A program made the position numbers and the translations under genes. Under the pieces are notes generated by a model, which worked only from the letters and a program-made list of their open reading frames with translations, made no database searches and had not been told where the DNA came from. Shown here piece after piece: positions 25,030 to 33,544 of a DNA stretch of 60,573 nt; the first letter of the stretch is position 1; the number at the start of each line of letters is the position of its first letter. Origin of the DNA: DASSFG01 sp035547915 (GTDB taxonomy: Bacteria; Planctomycetota; Planctomycetia; Pirellulales; JAICIG01); the NCBI GenBank assembly GCA_035547915.1, contig DASZTS010000106.1, positions 1 to 60,573 of the forward strand. Reading direction: 5' to 3'.

Positions 25030-25719
25030 CTAGGCGGCCGTTTGCTTCCAACGGACGGCTCTGACATCCGGTTCGATGCTCACGCGAGCTACGATCTCTT
25101 CGAGCGCCCGGTCGTTTCGCTCCTGCGAGAAGATGTCGGCGAGCACCGCGGTGCGACCGTCGTCGGTCTCCTGCGTAGCCAGCCCTTGCAGGCTCAACTT
25201 GTGGTGCCCACCGACATGACGCAGGAGAACGTGACGCAGGTGTGCATCGTGGCTACCGTTGCACTCGACTCGTAGTTGATAGAACGTATCGACGTCCGTT
25301 GCCGTCTTTTGGCGAGCCTCGATCCATCGTACGACCGGCCTCAGACCGAGATGAACGCCCAGGATGCAAGCCGTCCCGATCAACGCGTGACTCGCGAACC
25401 CCGCTCCCGATAGTGTTCCGATCGCCCCGCTGCACCAAATGGTTGCCGCAGTGTTGATGCCCTTCACATTGAGGCCGTCTCGCAGGATCACGCCACCGCC
25501 AAGGAATCCGAGTCCACTGACGACGTAGGACGCGATCCGCGTTGGGCTTTGCGTGTCGTTCAGCAAGATGGACAGAGAGACGAAGAGGGCCGACCCAAGC
25601 GCTACAAGGGCGTTGGTGCGAAGACCTGCCGGGTGTCGCCGCCACTGCCTTTCCAGCCCGATCGCCATTCCGAACAATAGCGCCGCCCCGGTGTTCAAGC
25701 TGAAGGTCCAAAGCGACAT
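25030..25719 (-). CDS. MgtC/SapB family membrane protein
   Basis: 229 residues from the ATG at 25719, with GAGGTG shortly upstream; a longer frame to 25863 overlaps the neighbouring gene and lacks homology. Four or five hydrophobic helices carry the family motifs GMAIGLERQWRRHPAGLRTN, LGFLGGGVILRDG and VKGINTAATIW. The remaining C-terminal part (about 140-229) is soluble and could be the ACT-like regulatory domain seen in longer MgtC proteins. MgtC homologues respond to magnesium or acid stress and some inhibit the ATP synthase; the role here is open. Confidence 0.93.
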   Translation of the reverse strand: MSLWTFSLNTGAALLFGMAIGLERQWRRHPAGLRTNALVALGSALFVSLSILLNDTQSPTRIASYVVSGLGFLGGGVILRDGLNVKGINTAATIWCSGAIGTLSGAGFASHALIGTACILGVHLGLRPVVRWIEARQKTATDVDTFYQLRVECNGSHDAHLRHVLLRHVGGHHKLSLQGLATQETDDGRTAVLADIFSQERNDRALEEIVARVSIEPDVRAVRWKQTAA

Positions 25720-25831
25720 GGCACACCTCGTTCTACTTCCGCAATCGCAATCCGGCCGAAAGAGCAACCGCCAACACGCACGGCATGGCGTTAGCCAATG
25801 GTAGTGGGACTTGTGACCAACGGGTCGAGCT

Positions 25832-26791
25832 TCACCAATCGCTGCCCAGCACCTGTCCATCATCTGGAACCAGAAGCCGGTTCCAAGTTACCTGGCTGAT
25901 GGCGATCGGTACCGCGCGAACACTGCCGTCCATCATCGCCACGTTGATGAGATTGGGATGGGTGCTGGAAAAAGTCGTGGTATCGATTTGATTGACGTTG
26001 CCGGCTTGTGGCATCGGAAAGTTTGATCCGTAGAGCGCGCCGCCTGGGACATAAGCCGGATCGGGACTGTACGGTCCGTAGGTCGCTCCGCCTGCCAGAC
26101 CCTGCGTCCCCACTGCGGGCCAGGCCCACGTGTTGTAGGCTTCCGCGCCGCTGAGCCCGCTAGCGCTGAACGAGGCCGGGTAGCATGAAATCTGTTCCCC
26201 GAGGCCGAGCGTGTTCGACGCCCCGTCGGGAATGTTGCTGATCTTGTAGGCGCACGACCTTCCCAGGGCCGTCACGGCGCCGCCGCCGAAGAAGACGAGG
26301 TTGTAGGAGTAATTCGACAAACCCCATTTGCCGTCGTAGGGCCCACCTATCGCCAGGCCATTCGCATTCGTGGGGTCCGACGGGCAGGAAAAGATATTCA
26401 ATGGCACATTTACGGCCCCGCCCCCGCTGAACGCCTGGTTGTTGCCATAACCCGCATCGGGCCGGTCGACCGTGTACTGGCCGAAGAGGGCTCCCTGCTC
26501 CAGATAGGGAAGGACCGCGTAGTGCGCCGACCCTTGCGCCGCAGCCCCGGTACTCGGATTCACAACCTGATAGAAATTGACGGGTGGCATGCGCTGGGCG
26601 TTGGCACCCGCGAAGTTGTGGACCGCCAGAATGATCTGCTTGAATTTGTTCTGGCAAGAGTTCCGGTCGGCCGATGCACGGGCTGCCTGTACGGCGGGTA
26701 TTAACAGACCGATCAGCAAAGCAATGATCGCGACAACCACCAGCAACTCGACCAGCGTGAATGCGATGCGGTCGTTTCTTTTCGACATCAT
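25832..26791 (-). CDS. DUF1559 pseudopilin-like protein (prepilin N-terminus, H-X9-DG C-terminus)
   Basis: 319 residues. The type IV prepilin signal is RIAFTLVELLVVVAIIALL, with cleavage expected before the Phe. Unusually, the residue before the cleavage site is Ala, not Gly. The C-terminal signature is H-PNLINVAMM-DG, exactly the H-X9-DG motif of the planctomycete family. The protein between them is rich in Gly, Asn, Ser and Cys. Such proteins occur in dozens of copies per planctomycete genome and presumably form a pseudopilus-like structure or surface layer; the function is unknown. A terminator-like hairpin upstream at 26875-26909 separates it from the kinase gene. Confidence 0.95.
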   Translation of the reverse strand: MMSKRNDRIAFTLVELLVVVAIIALLIGLLIPAVQAARASADRNSCQNKFKQIILAVHNFAGANAQRMPPVNFYQVVNPSTGAAAQGSAHYAVLPYLEQGALFGQYTVDRPDAGYGNNQAFSGGGAVNVPLNIFSCPSDPTNANGLAIGGPYDGKWGLSNYSYNLVFFGGGAVTALGRSCAYKISNIPDGASNTLGLGEQISCYPASFSASGLSGAEAYNTWAWPAVGTQGLAGGATYGPYSPDPAYVPGGALYGSNFPMPQAGNVNQIDTTTFSSTHPNLINVAMMDGSVRAVPIAISQVTWNRLLVPDDGQVLGSDW

Positions 26792-26874
26792 GGTCGTTCT
26801 CCGTTACTGCGGGAAAGGGAATAGAAGTAAACCGCTGCTGGCCTGGAAAAGTCGAATCACGAAGGGCGTCAGCG

Positions 26875-26909
26875 AAAAACGCCGAGATGACGCTATGCCA
26901 TGTCGGCGT
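26875..26909 (-). terminator. rho-independent terminator candidate between kinase and DUF1559 genes
   Basis: Read on the minus strand: ACGCCGA (26909-26903), a 17-base loop, TCGGCGT (26885-26879), then a run of T to 26875. The stem is 7 bp and the T-run 5 bases. It lies about 165 bases after the kinase stop. Confidence 0.5.
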
Positions 26910-27053
26910 AGTAAAAGTTATGGAAGCCGATTTGACGGGTTGCTTCCGCCGACCGGGCGGCTGCACGGCGTCTTCGCCTGCAGAGTTTCTGAAGCGAAGG
27001 TTACGAACCCAAGCGCGTGATCATGACGGTGTCCTCCGCGACCAACAGACCCG

Positions 27054-27081
27054 GTTGCCTGCCCACTGCGAGTCAGGCAAC
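27054..27081 (-). terminator. hairpin overlapping the kinase stop codon
   Basis: GTTGCCTG (27054-27061) and CAGGCAAC (27074-27081) are perfect inverted repeats around a 12-base loop. The stop codon of the kinase lies inside. There is no T-run, so it may protect the mRNA end or be fortuitous. Confidence 0.35.
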
Positions 27082-28950
27082 TGCCGGAAGCGAGATAACA
27101 AATCGCGTGCCGACCCCATGATCGCGCGCCTCACAACGGATGGAGCCACCGTGCGCGTTGATGATTTCGCGACATAGATACAGCCCAATTCCCGTACCGC
27201 GAACGGCGGCATGGTCTTGAGCGAGGTGATGTTCGACTCGGAAAAATTTTTCGAACACTCGTTCACGGAACTCGGCAGGGATGCCGGGGCCCGAATCCGT
27301 CACGGCAATTTGCAGGAAGAGACCATCGCCCGGTACGGTATTTTGCCCGGACATCACGGTAATGCCGATCGTGCCGTCGGCCGGGGAGTATTTGAGGGCG
27401 TTGGTCAAAAGATTCGCGAAGACAAGCGACAGCCGCTGGGCATCGCCCCGCACGATTGCCGGTGTCGAGGCGCGTTCGACTCGCACCTGTACCCGCCCGT
27501 CGTCGAAGCGAGTTTGCAATGGCCGCAGCACCCGATCCAAAAGGTCATAGACGTCGACGGGGCCAAGATTCAGCCGCAATTGACCGGCCTCGATGCGGGT
27601 AACGTCTAGCAATTCCTCGATGGTGCCGCTCAGTTCTTCGCAGCCCGTCACGGCGGCGGCCACGATTTCCTGCTGGCGCGCCGTGAGAGTGTTAGCCTCT
27701 TCGCCCAGGAGTAGAAGGTTCACGCTGAGCGTCGTCAGCGGAGTTTTCAGTTCGTGCGAGGCGACGCCGATTAGTTCGCCGCGCAACTCATCGAGCCGCG
27801 CAAATTCCGTCACGTCGTCGAGAACCACGACCGCTCCCGTGCGGCGTGGGAAGAATTCGGGGATCGGCGCAGACCGGACGAGGAACTTGTGCGGTCGGCC
27901 GGCCAGCGTTACCGGCAACGTGCGGCTGAAGTCCATGCGCGAGCCGTTGTCGCGGGAACCGCCCAGCGCCCCAGCTACCGATTCTCGATGTTCAGGCAGC
28001 AGCGGCAGTTCCTCTAAGTGACCGGCCTGGGCGGCTTGGGTGGCCTCTAATACGGCCTTGCCCGGCAGATTGATGGCAACGAGTCGGCCGTCCGGGTCGA
28101 TCACGAATACGGCGTCGGGCAGGGCATTGAGCGTGGCCTCCAGCGTTGCCTTGGCGGCCAAGAGTTCGCCGAGGCTGGACCGGCGGTAGTCGGCCAGCGA
28201 CTCGGCCATGCGATTAAATCCCGCGGCAAGCTGTCCAAGTTCATCAATCGATCCAATTTTGACACGGCGATCAAAATCGCCTTGTCGCAGGGCTTCTACG
28301 GATCCCGTTAACTCGCGAACGGGCAGGAGGATCGAGCGCGCCAGCCAAAACGCAATCACCGACGCCAATACGACGGCAGCGACCGAAGCGGTGATCACAA
28401 GCAACGTTGCTTTGCCGGCCTCGTCGCGGGCCCGGACGCCGGCCTGTTGCATCTCTTTGAAATTGGCCTCGCGGATCTTGGCACAGGTGGCGACAAGCTC
28501 TCTCAGGAGCGGATTGACCCGTTCATGATAGCGTTGCAGCGCGTCGTCTTTGCCGGCTGTGGCGATCAAGTCGGAACCCGCTTGGCGGTATTCGTCGATC
28601 TCGTGACGCAATTGCCGCGCGAGCGACTGCTCCTCCAGTGCGTCATCCCTGAGAACTGAGAGAAGTTGCTGATATTGACTTTCTGCTTGCTGCTTGATGC
28701 TCGTCATCTGGTTACGAGCCATGTCTGCGTTGCCGCTCACGGCCAGCAGCAATGCATCGTCCTCCCGCTCCAAGGATCCGGCGAGGGCGGTCGTCAGGTC
28801 GATCGCCGACTGACTGTCGCGCAGAGTATCGTCGACAACCGCGCTCAAGCGGGCAAGGTTCCAGGCGCTCCAGACGCTGCTGCCAACCGTGGTCAGCACC
28901 AACAGCGCTCCGGCCAGGATGAAGCGAGTTTGCAGCCGCCTTGTCCGCAT
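27073..28950 (-). CDS. membrane sensor histidine kinase, KinB-like (HAMP-PAS-HisKA-HATPase)
   Basis: 625 residues. Membrane helices at about 10-30 and 183-204 bracket a helical periplasmic sensor with many Gln and Glu residues. A HAMP domain follows (LLPVRELTGSVEALRQGDF), then a PAS-like segment (ALPDAVFVIDPDGRLVAIN). The HisKA box is ASHELKTPLT with H399, and the ATPase has N-box NLLTNALKYS, G1 DSGPGIP and G2 RGTGIGLYL. It is encoded 38 bases after the sigma-54 response regulator, the same order as algB-kinB. The signal is unknown; KinB-type sensors detect periplasmic or envelope cues. Confidence 0.93.
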   Translation of the reverse strand: MRTRRLQTRFILAGALLVLTTVGSSVWSAWNLARLSAVVDDTLRDSQSAIDLTTALAGSLEREDDALLLAVSGNADMARNQMTSIKQQAESQYQQLLSVLRDDALEEQSLARQLRHEIDEYRQAGSDLIATAGKDDALQRYHERVNPLLRELVATCAKIREANFKEMQQAGVRARDEAGKATLLVITASVAAVVLASVIAFWLARSILLPVRELTGSVEALRQGDFDRRVKIGSIDELGQLAAGFNRMAESLADYRRSSLGELLAAKATLEATLNALPDAVFVIDPDGRLVAINLPGKAVLEATQAAQAGHLEELPLLPEHRESVAGALGGSRDNGSRMDFSRTLPVTLAGRPHKFLVRSAPIPEFFPRRTGAVVVLDDVTEFARLDELRGELIGVASHELKTPLTTLSVNLLLLGEEANTLTARQQEIVAAAVTGCEELSGTIEELLDVTRIEAGQLRLNLGPVDVYDLLDRVLRPLQTRFDDGRVQVRVERASTPAIVRGDAQRLSLVFANLLTNALKYSPADGTIGITVMSGQNTVPGDGLFLQIAVTDSGPGIPAEFRERVFEKFFRVEHHLAQDHAAVRGTGIGLYLCREIINAHGGSIRCEARDHGVGTRFVISLPAVA

Positions 28951-28988
28951 CGGTAACTCACCAATCGCGAATCGCGATCAATTCAGGA

Positions 28989-30362
28989 TTAAGCCAGCCC
29001 GTAGCGTTTCCGCTTGCGCTGTAACGTGGTCACATCGATCCCGAGAGTACGTGCAGCCGCCTCGAACGATGCGGCCTTGGCGACGACCCTCGCAAGGTGT
29101 TCGCGTTCGATCTCCTCCAACGACACATCGTCGCCCAAACCAATCCTAGTTCGCGTGCTGGTTGCGTCGCGCTCCATGCCGTTGCCGTTCGTATCGGGCA
29201 ATCCAAGATCGGTCGGCTCGATCAAGTTGGCAGGTGACAGGATCACCGCGCGCTCGACGGCGTTGCGAAGCTCGCGCAGGTTGCCTGGCCAGTGGTAGGT
29301 GGCGATGGCTTGTTCGCAACGTGGAGAGAAAGCCAGATTTTGTCGAGCCTGCCGCCGCTCGAAGAACCCCAGGTAATGTCGGGCGAGCGGCAATATGTCG
29401 TCCGCGCGATCACGAAGGGGTGGCAGAGTCAACGTAATGACATTCAGGCGGAAAAAGAGATCCTCCCGGAATCGGCCCGTTCGCACTTCTTCTTCCAGCG
29501 AACGGTTGGTGGCGGCGATCAGTCGCACGTCGGCCTTTCGTTCCTTGGCCTCGCCGAGCCGTTCGTAGGTGCGATCGTTGAGGAAGCGGAGCAGCCGAGC
29601 CTGTGCGTCGGCCGAAACGTCCGCGATTTCGTCGAGGAACAACGTGCCGCTCTCAGCTTCCTCGACCTTCCCTATGGCGTCGGCCACCGCTCCCGTGAAC
29701 GAGCCTTTTTTATGGCCAAACAGGGCGCTGCTCATCAAGTCTGTGGAGAGCATCGGGCAATGAACCGTCACGAAAGGGCCACCGGACCGACGGCTTTGCT
29801 TCCGTATCCAGCGAGCGAGCATCGTCTTGCCGGTGCCACTTTCGCCACGCAGCAAGACGACCGCATCCGACGCCGCGGCCCGAGCGGCATGCCGCAAGAA
29901 TCCCGCGAAATCGGAACTGCGTGTCTCGAAGCTACACTCACCCTCGCTTGCTTCCAGACGGGTTTGAAGCTCCGTGACCTGCCGCTTGAGTATCTTGGCG
30001 GTGACCACACGCCGCGCAGCCGCCCGCACCTGCTCCGGCGTGAACGGTTTCGGAAGGTAATCGACGGCCCCCATCTTCATTGCCTCGACGGCCGACTCGA
30101 ACGTAGCGAAAGCGGTGATGACGATGACGCCGATGCCGGGCTGACGACGAACGATCTCGGGCAGGACCGTCAATCCCGATTCCGACTGTAGCCAAAGATC
30201 GAGAAACACCACATCGAAACGGCTCCGCTCCAACGCATCGATCGCACCGACAGACGTGCCAACACCGAGAACCCGCGCATTGTCCGACTCCAAGCATAGC
30301 CGCACCGACTGCCGTACACCGGGGTCATCATCTACGATCAATGCAGTCCAACTGGCGTCCAT
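28989..30362 (-). CDS. sigma-54-dependent response regulator, NtrC/AlgB-like
   Basis: 457 residues in three domains. The receiver has VDDD (10-13), phospho-acceptor D55 in VVFLDLWL and K105 in YLPKPF. The AAA+ domain has Walker A GESGTGKT (173-180), the sigma-54 contact loop GSFTGA (220-225) in place of GAFTGA, Walker B GTLFLDEI and the arginine-finger region FREDLFFRLNV. The Fis-type HTH is at the end (ARTLGIDVTTLQRKRKRYG). It activates sigma-54 promoters when phosphorylated, presumably by the kinase encoded downstream. The Ser in the GSFTGA loop is a tolerated variant in some regulators and may lower sigma-54 coupling. Confidence 0.94.
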   Translation of the reverse strand: MDASWTALIVDDDPGVRQSVRLCLESDNARVLGVGTSVGAIDALERSRFDVVFLDLWLQSESGLTVLPEIVRRQPGIGVIVITAFATFESAVEAMKMGAVDYLPKPFTPEQVRAAARRVVTAKILKRQVTELQTRLEASEGECSFETRSSDFAGFLRHAARAAASDAVVLLRGESGTGKTMLARWIRKQSRRSGGPFVTVHCPMLSTDLMSSALFGHKKGSFTGAVADAIGKVEEAESGTLFLDEIADVSADAQARLLRFLNDRTYERLGEAKERKADVRLIAATNRSLEEEVRTGRFREDLFFRLNVITLTLPPLRDRADDILPLARHYLGFFERRQARQNLAFSPRCEQAIATYHWPGNLRELRNAVERAVILSPANLIEPTDLGLPDTNGNGMERDATSTRTRIGLGDDVSLEEIEREHLARVVAKAASFEAAARTLGIDVTTLQRKRKRYGLA

Positions 30363-30787
30363 ATCCTTAAGCTTTCGAGAAGATCTCGTATAACCGATTC
30401 GGTCTTATTGTATTGGCCGACAGGCCAAAACGCTTCAATTCTGAATCGCCCAGCGCGATTGCCCGACCCGGTATCAGAAGTGGCGATCGTGCAGTTCGCG
30501 ATGTCGGCTTCCCGCCGTTTCGCACGCCAGACGCATTGAAAGTGCACCCGCCAGGCCAGCGAGCGTCGCCCCACTCGGTTTGGGTGCGGAGCCCGAGGCG
30601 ATATGCTGGGGACAAAGAGCGGATGACAGAACCCGGAAGCCGGAGCGCCGTGGGCAAACGATCGGCGGTGAAACACCGATTTTTTTGGAGATCGATCCGG
30701 TTTGTCGGTTGCTCTAAAGACAAGTCCAGTGCCGTAGCGGTCCGATAGAATGCATCGGTTGCGGCCATATCTTTACGCGAAAGAACG
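30363..30787 (+). other. divergent intergenic region of 425 bases
   Basis: It lies between the divergent response regulator (-) and the membrane protein at 30788 (+) and so holds both promoters. Bases 30612-30720 are copy B of the dispersed element. I see no gene in the rest and no clear -24/-12 sigma-54 promoter. Confidence 0.5.
30612..30720 (+). repeat. dispersed intergenic element, copy B
   Basis: Full-length copy, about 80 percent identical by eye to copy C at 33951. The internal hairpin can form as ATCGG (30661-30665) with CCGAT (30676-30680), or as CGGTG-AAA-CACCG (30666-30678), followed by seven T residues: a good rho-independent terminator shape. The 3' block reads TCCGGTTTGTCGGTTGCTCT. 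The next gene starts 68 bases downstream. Confidence 0.75.
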
Positions 30788-31972
30788 ATGACCACCCCTC
30801 AACTTCAGCAGGCGGAGCACGAGTTCGACCTGGTTCGCTGCGGAAGGTCGCATCGCCTTGTTCAACGGCTCGGGCTTTCTGACACGACACCGCCGCGGCG
30901 CGCTGCAAAGGTGGCGGTGCTGCTGACGGTGACCTGGGTACCGTTGTCGCTGCTCTCCCTGTTGTCAGGCCACTTCGACGGCACCGCGGTGAGAGTACCC
31001 TTCCTGCACGATCCGGAAGTGCATGCGCGCCTGCTGATCACTCTCCCGCTGTTGGAACTCGCGCAGGTTCTCGTTCCCCTCAGCCTCGTTGTACAAGCGA
31101 GAAACTTGCGGGAGATGGGAATCGTGCCGCCGCGGGAGAGGGGGCGATTCGACGCCGCCCAGTGCAACGCCAGGGCGCTGCGCGAATCGACATTGTCCGA
31201 GGGGATCATCCTCGCGCTGTCTTACGTACTGGCCGTCGTCGTCAGACTGGCGTTGGGGGCCAGCGAGGGGGCTTCGAGTTGGGCACGCATCGGCACCGAC
31301 ATCACGCCTGCCGGTTGGTGGCTGACGCTCGTCAGCCTGCCGATCTTGTATTTTGTTCTGCTTCGCTGGCTGTGGATCTTCGTGGTATGGGGCTACTTCC
31401 TTCATCGCGTCTCGCGCCTCGATCTCGACCTGACGCCCACGCACCCCGACCGCGCCGGAGGATTGGGATTCCTGGGGTGGGGAGTTGCCGGCTTCGCCAC
31501 GGTGCTCCTGGCCGTATCGACGGTCTTCTCGGCCGCCTTCGCCAAAGAGATTCTGCATCACGGTGAGACGCTCGACAGCCTGAAGTACCATGTGGCCACG
31601 TTTGTGGTCGTGGCTCTGCTGATCGTTCACGCGCCGATGTTGTCGTTCTGCCGGACGTTGTCGCTGTGCCGCTTCCGGGGCTTGCTCGAGTTCGGAGCAC
31701 TTGCCTGGCGGCACGACCGGGCATTCGACCAGAAATGGATCCGCAACTCCTCCACAGCAGCTCAGGAGAATATTCTGGGCAGCGTCGACATCCGATCGGT
31801 GGCGAATATGGCCGCCTGTTATAAGCACGTCGACGAGATGCGACTGATTCCCTTCGACACGAAAGCGTTTGCCGTGCTGGCCATCGCCGCCACACTACCG
31901 ATGGCTCCGCTCGTCGGCACGGCTTTGCCACTACGCGAAATCTTCATGAAACTGGGTGCACTCTTCATCTGA
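30788..31972 (+). CDS. polytopic membrane protein of unknown function
   Basis: 394 residues with about six hydrophobic helices (for example AKVAVLLTVTWVPLSLLSLL, ILALSYVLAVVVRLAL, FATVLLAVSTVFSAAFA and FVVVALLIVHAPML). Between helices 4 and 5 the loop reads LDLDLTPTHPDRAGGLGFLG, a recognisable motif of an uncharacterised bacterial membrane family. The late segment is soluble, with SVDIRSVANMAACYKHVDEM, before a final helix pair. No transporter or enzyme motif is visible. The small gene at 31985 begins 12 bases after the stop, so they are likely co-transcribed. Confidence 0.75.
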   Translation: MTTPQLQQAEHEFDLVRCGRSHRLVQRLGLSDTTPPRRAAKVAVLLTVTWVPLSLLSLLSGHFDGTAVRVPFLHDPEVHARLLITLPLLELAQVLVPLSLVVQARNLREMGIVPPRERGRFDAAQCNARALRESTLSEGIILALSYVLAVVVRLALGASEGASSWARIGTDITPAGWWLTLVSLPILYFVLLRWLWIFVVWGYFLHRVSRLDLDLTPTHPDRAGGLGFLGWGVAGFATVLLAVSTVFSAAFAKEILHHGETLDSLKYHVATFVVVALLIVHAPMLSFCRTLSLCRFRGLLEFGALAWRHDRAFDQKWIRNSSTAAQENILGSVDIRSVANMAACYKHVDEMRLIPFDTKAFAVLAIAATLPMAPLVGTALPLREIFMKLGALFI

Positions 31973-31984
31973 TGCGCTTGCGAG

Positions 31985-32248
31985 ATGAGACGACGATTTC
32001 AGTTCAGCTTGCGACGATTGCTTGGCCAGGTATCTTTGGTTGCCGTGGGCATCGGTGCGTTTCAAGCCATCGGCGAGAGCACCGGTACATTTGCAAGTGC
32101 CGGGCTGATCGAGCTATCGGGCGCCGCTCTCGGCGCTGCTCTGGGGTTCTTTTTCGATCAGCCGGTTCTGTTCGGTGTTAGTGGCGCGACATCGATGGTG
32201 CCACTGGCGGGATTGGCATTCATCGTTCTCGGTGGAATCGGCTGTTAG
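31985..32248 (+). CDS. small membrane protein with RFQFSLRRLL-type N-terminus
   Basis: 87 residues. The N-terminal MRRRFQFSLRRLLGQVSLV is a module I associate with many planctomycete membrane proteins, a basic-aromatic entry followed by a hydrophobic helix. Two further Gly/Ala-rich helices follow (LSGAALGAALGFFF, MVPLAGLAFIVLGGIG). The function is unknown. It is the first of four intact proteins with this module between 31.9 and 37.1 kb, and probably shares a transcript with the membrane protein upstream. Confidence 0.7.
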   Translation: MRRRFQFSLRRLLGQVSLVAVGIGAFQAIGESTGTFASAGLIELSGAALGAALGFFFDQPVLFGVSGATSMVPLAGLAFIVLGGIGC

Positions 32249-32473
32249 GCTATGACTTCTCCGATCCAACTCCCAGACGGCGGCACGCTCCTAGCCGTCG
32301 TGAACGACGGTAAGCGACGAGTATTTTGCTTTAGAAACAATTCTTGCATTGCTCCGCAGATCCAACGGACGCATGCGAAGAGCTTTGGGAGATTCTGACG
32401 ACTCCATATTCAGGGCCGGGCCGCGCCCAGCAAAACAGCGCTCCGGCTGGACGGCCTGAAAGTGGCCGCGCGC

Positions 32474-32497
32474 CTGGGGCTTTTCCGCAAGCCCCAG
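32474..32497. terminator. strong hairpin between convergent genes
   Basis: CTGGGGCTT (32474-32482), TTCCGC loop, AAGCCCCAG (32489-32497): a perfect 9-bp stem in the 312-base region between the small membrane gene (+) and the LuxR-type gene (-). It can serve both directions. Otherwise the stretch 32249-32560 shows nothing I can name. Confidence 0.5.
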
Positions 32498-32560
32498 TGC
32501 TCAGCTTGTGCGAGATTGGCAAACCGGGCCAACGCTGTCCGCCGACCGTGGGGTAATCAG

Positions 32561-33241
32561 CTAGAACTGCCCGCTTTGGACAGCGAGGCGAATGAGTTCG
32601 GCGCGCGTTCGGACGCCAAGTTTCTTCATCAGCGCCGACCGACGTGTGTTGACCGTGCGCAAGCTCACGCCCATTTTGTAGGCAATCTCCTTGTTCACCA
32701 AGCCAGCGACGGTCAACCGAAGCAATTGCCGCTCCGCGTCGGATAACTCGAACATGCCCGATGACAACTTGCCGGCGGTGCCCGCGGACGGCCCTTCCAC
32801 CTCCCGATCTTCGAGGGCCAACCGGACGGCTTCGACGAGTTCCTGCTCGGGTCCGCCCAGTTCGATCACGTCGAAGGCGCCGGCCCGCATGAACTTCACG
32901 GCCGACCGCACATCGCCCGTTGCGACCAGCGCTACCAATGGCAATGGCACGGTGCGGCACGACAAATGCGCCAACAAAGACATCGCATCGACCCTGTCGG
33001 CCGTCCCCGAGGTGGTGTCGACTACCACGCATTGCTTGGTTGGGACGCCCGGCTTATCAAGGTCGGCCAGCCACTCCTCCTCCGTGTCGAAGGCCGCCGT
33101 CGTCGCGCATTCGGCAGGAACGATCGCCGCAACCGTACATACGAATTCTGCGCTGCACCTCAAGAACGACACGCGCGGCAACGGCGCGGAATCGTTGTGG
33201 TCGACAACCAAGGCATCCAAACCAAACACCGCTTGCGTCAT
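32561..33241 (-). CDS. LuxR/NarL-type response regulator with degenerate receiver
   Basis: 226 residues. The receiver-like half (1-140) keeps D75 in CVVVDTTSG and the AGAFDVIEL strand, but the invariant Lys, normally in a KPF-type segment, is replaced (DVIELGGPEQE), and the N-terminal acidic pair reads VVDHND. The C-terminal HTH (about 165-226) is standard: SDAERQLLRLTVAGLVNKEI and VSLRTVNTRRSALMKKLGV. Without the Lys, phosphorylation-driven switching is doubtful, so it may be constitutive or respond to something else. It lies alone on the minus strand with a small membrane gene 54 bases upstream. Confidence 0.88.
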   Translation of the reverse strand: MTQAVFGLDALVVDHNDSAPLPRVSFLRCSAEFVCTVAAIVPAECATTAAFDTEEEWLADLDKPGVPTKQCVVVDTTSGTADRVDAMSLLAHLSCRTVPLPLVALVATGDVRSAVKFMRAGAFDVIELGGPEQELVEAVRLALEDREVEGPSAGTAGKLSSGMFELSDAERQLLRLTVAGLVNKEIAYKMGVSLRTVNTRRSALMKKLGVRTRAELIRLAVQSGQF

Positions 33242-33295
33242 GTCGTCCCTCAGGGAATCCGACCCACCGCTTCCTCAAGATGACAAGGAAGCGAA

Positions 33296-33544
33296 CTAAT
33301 CCTCCGTGTCGCGCAAGGCCACGGCTAGCGACCGAGTGAGCATGCCGGAGACGGTTGCCGCGACGCCCATTGTCACAAGCTCGCTGAGCGTCCCGTTGAT
33401 GGCGATCTCCTGCCCCACGTCGGCGACCACGATCGCATAGCGGATCCAATCCACCCACCACGGCACCGTGGCGGCCACAATCGCGACCGTTGTCATAAAG
33501 ACGAACAGTGCCTTCAAGGTGAACTGCGGGCGTTGCGTTGTCAT
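33296..33544 (-). CDS. small membrane protein with PQFTLKALF-type N-terminus
   Basis: 82 residues. MTTQRPQFTLKALFVFMTTV begins the module also seen in the proteins at 31985, 34387 and 36808. One helix (FVFMTTVAIVAATVPWW) is followed by an amphipathic part and a C-terminal acidic tail. The function is unknown. It is the gene just upstream of the LuxR-type regulator on the same strand and may belong to its transcript. Confidence 0.65.
   Translation of the reverse strand: MTTQRPQFTLKALFVFMTTVAIVAATVPWWVDWIRYAIVVADVGQEIAINGTLSELVTMGVAATVSGMLTRSLAVALRDTED

Noticed and set aside
30612..30720. Repeat copies read as coding (minus-strand LEQPTNRI-type peptides in copies B and D)
   Set aside because: The shared peptide follows from the shared 3' DNA block; frames break outside it and stems vary by compensatory change, which fits a non-coding element better.
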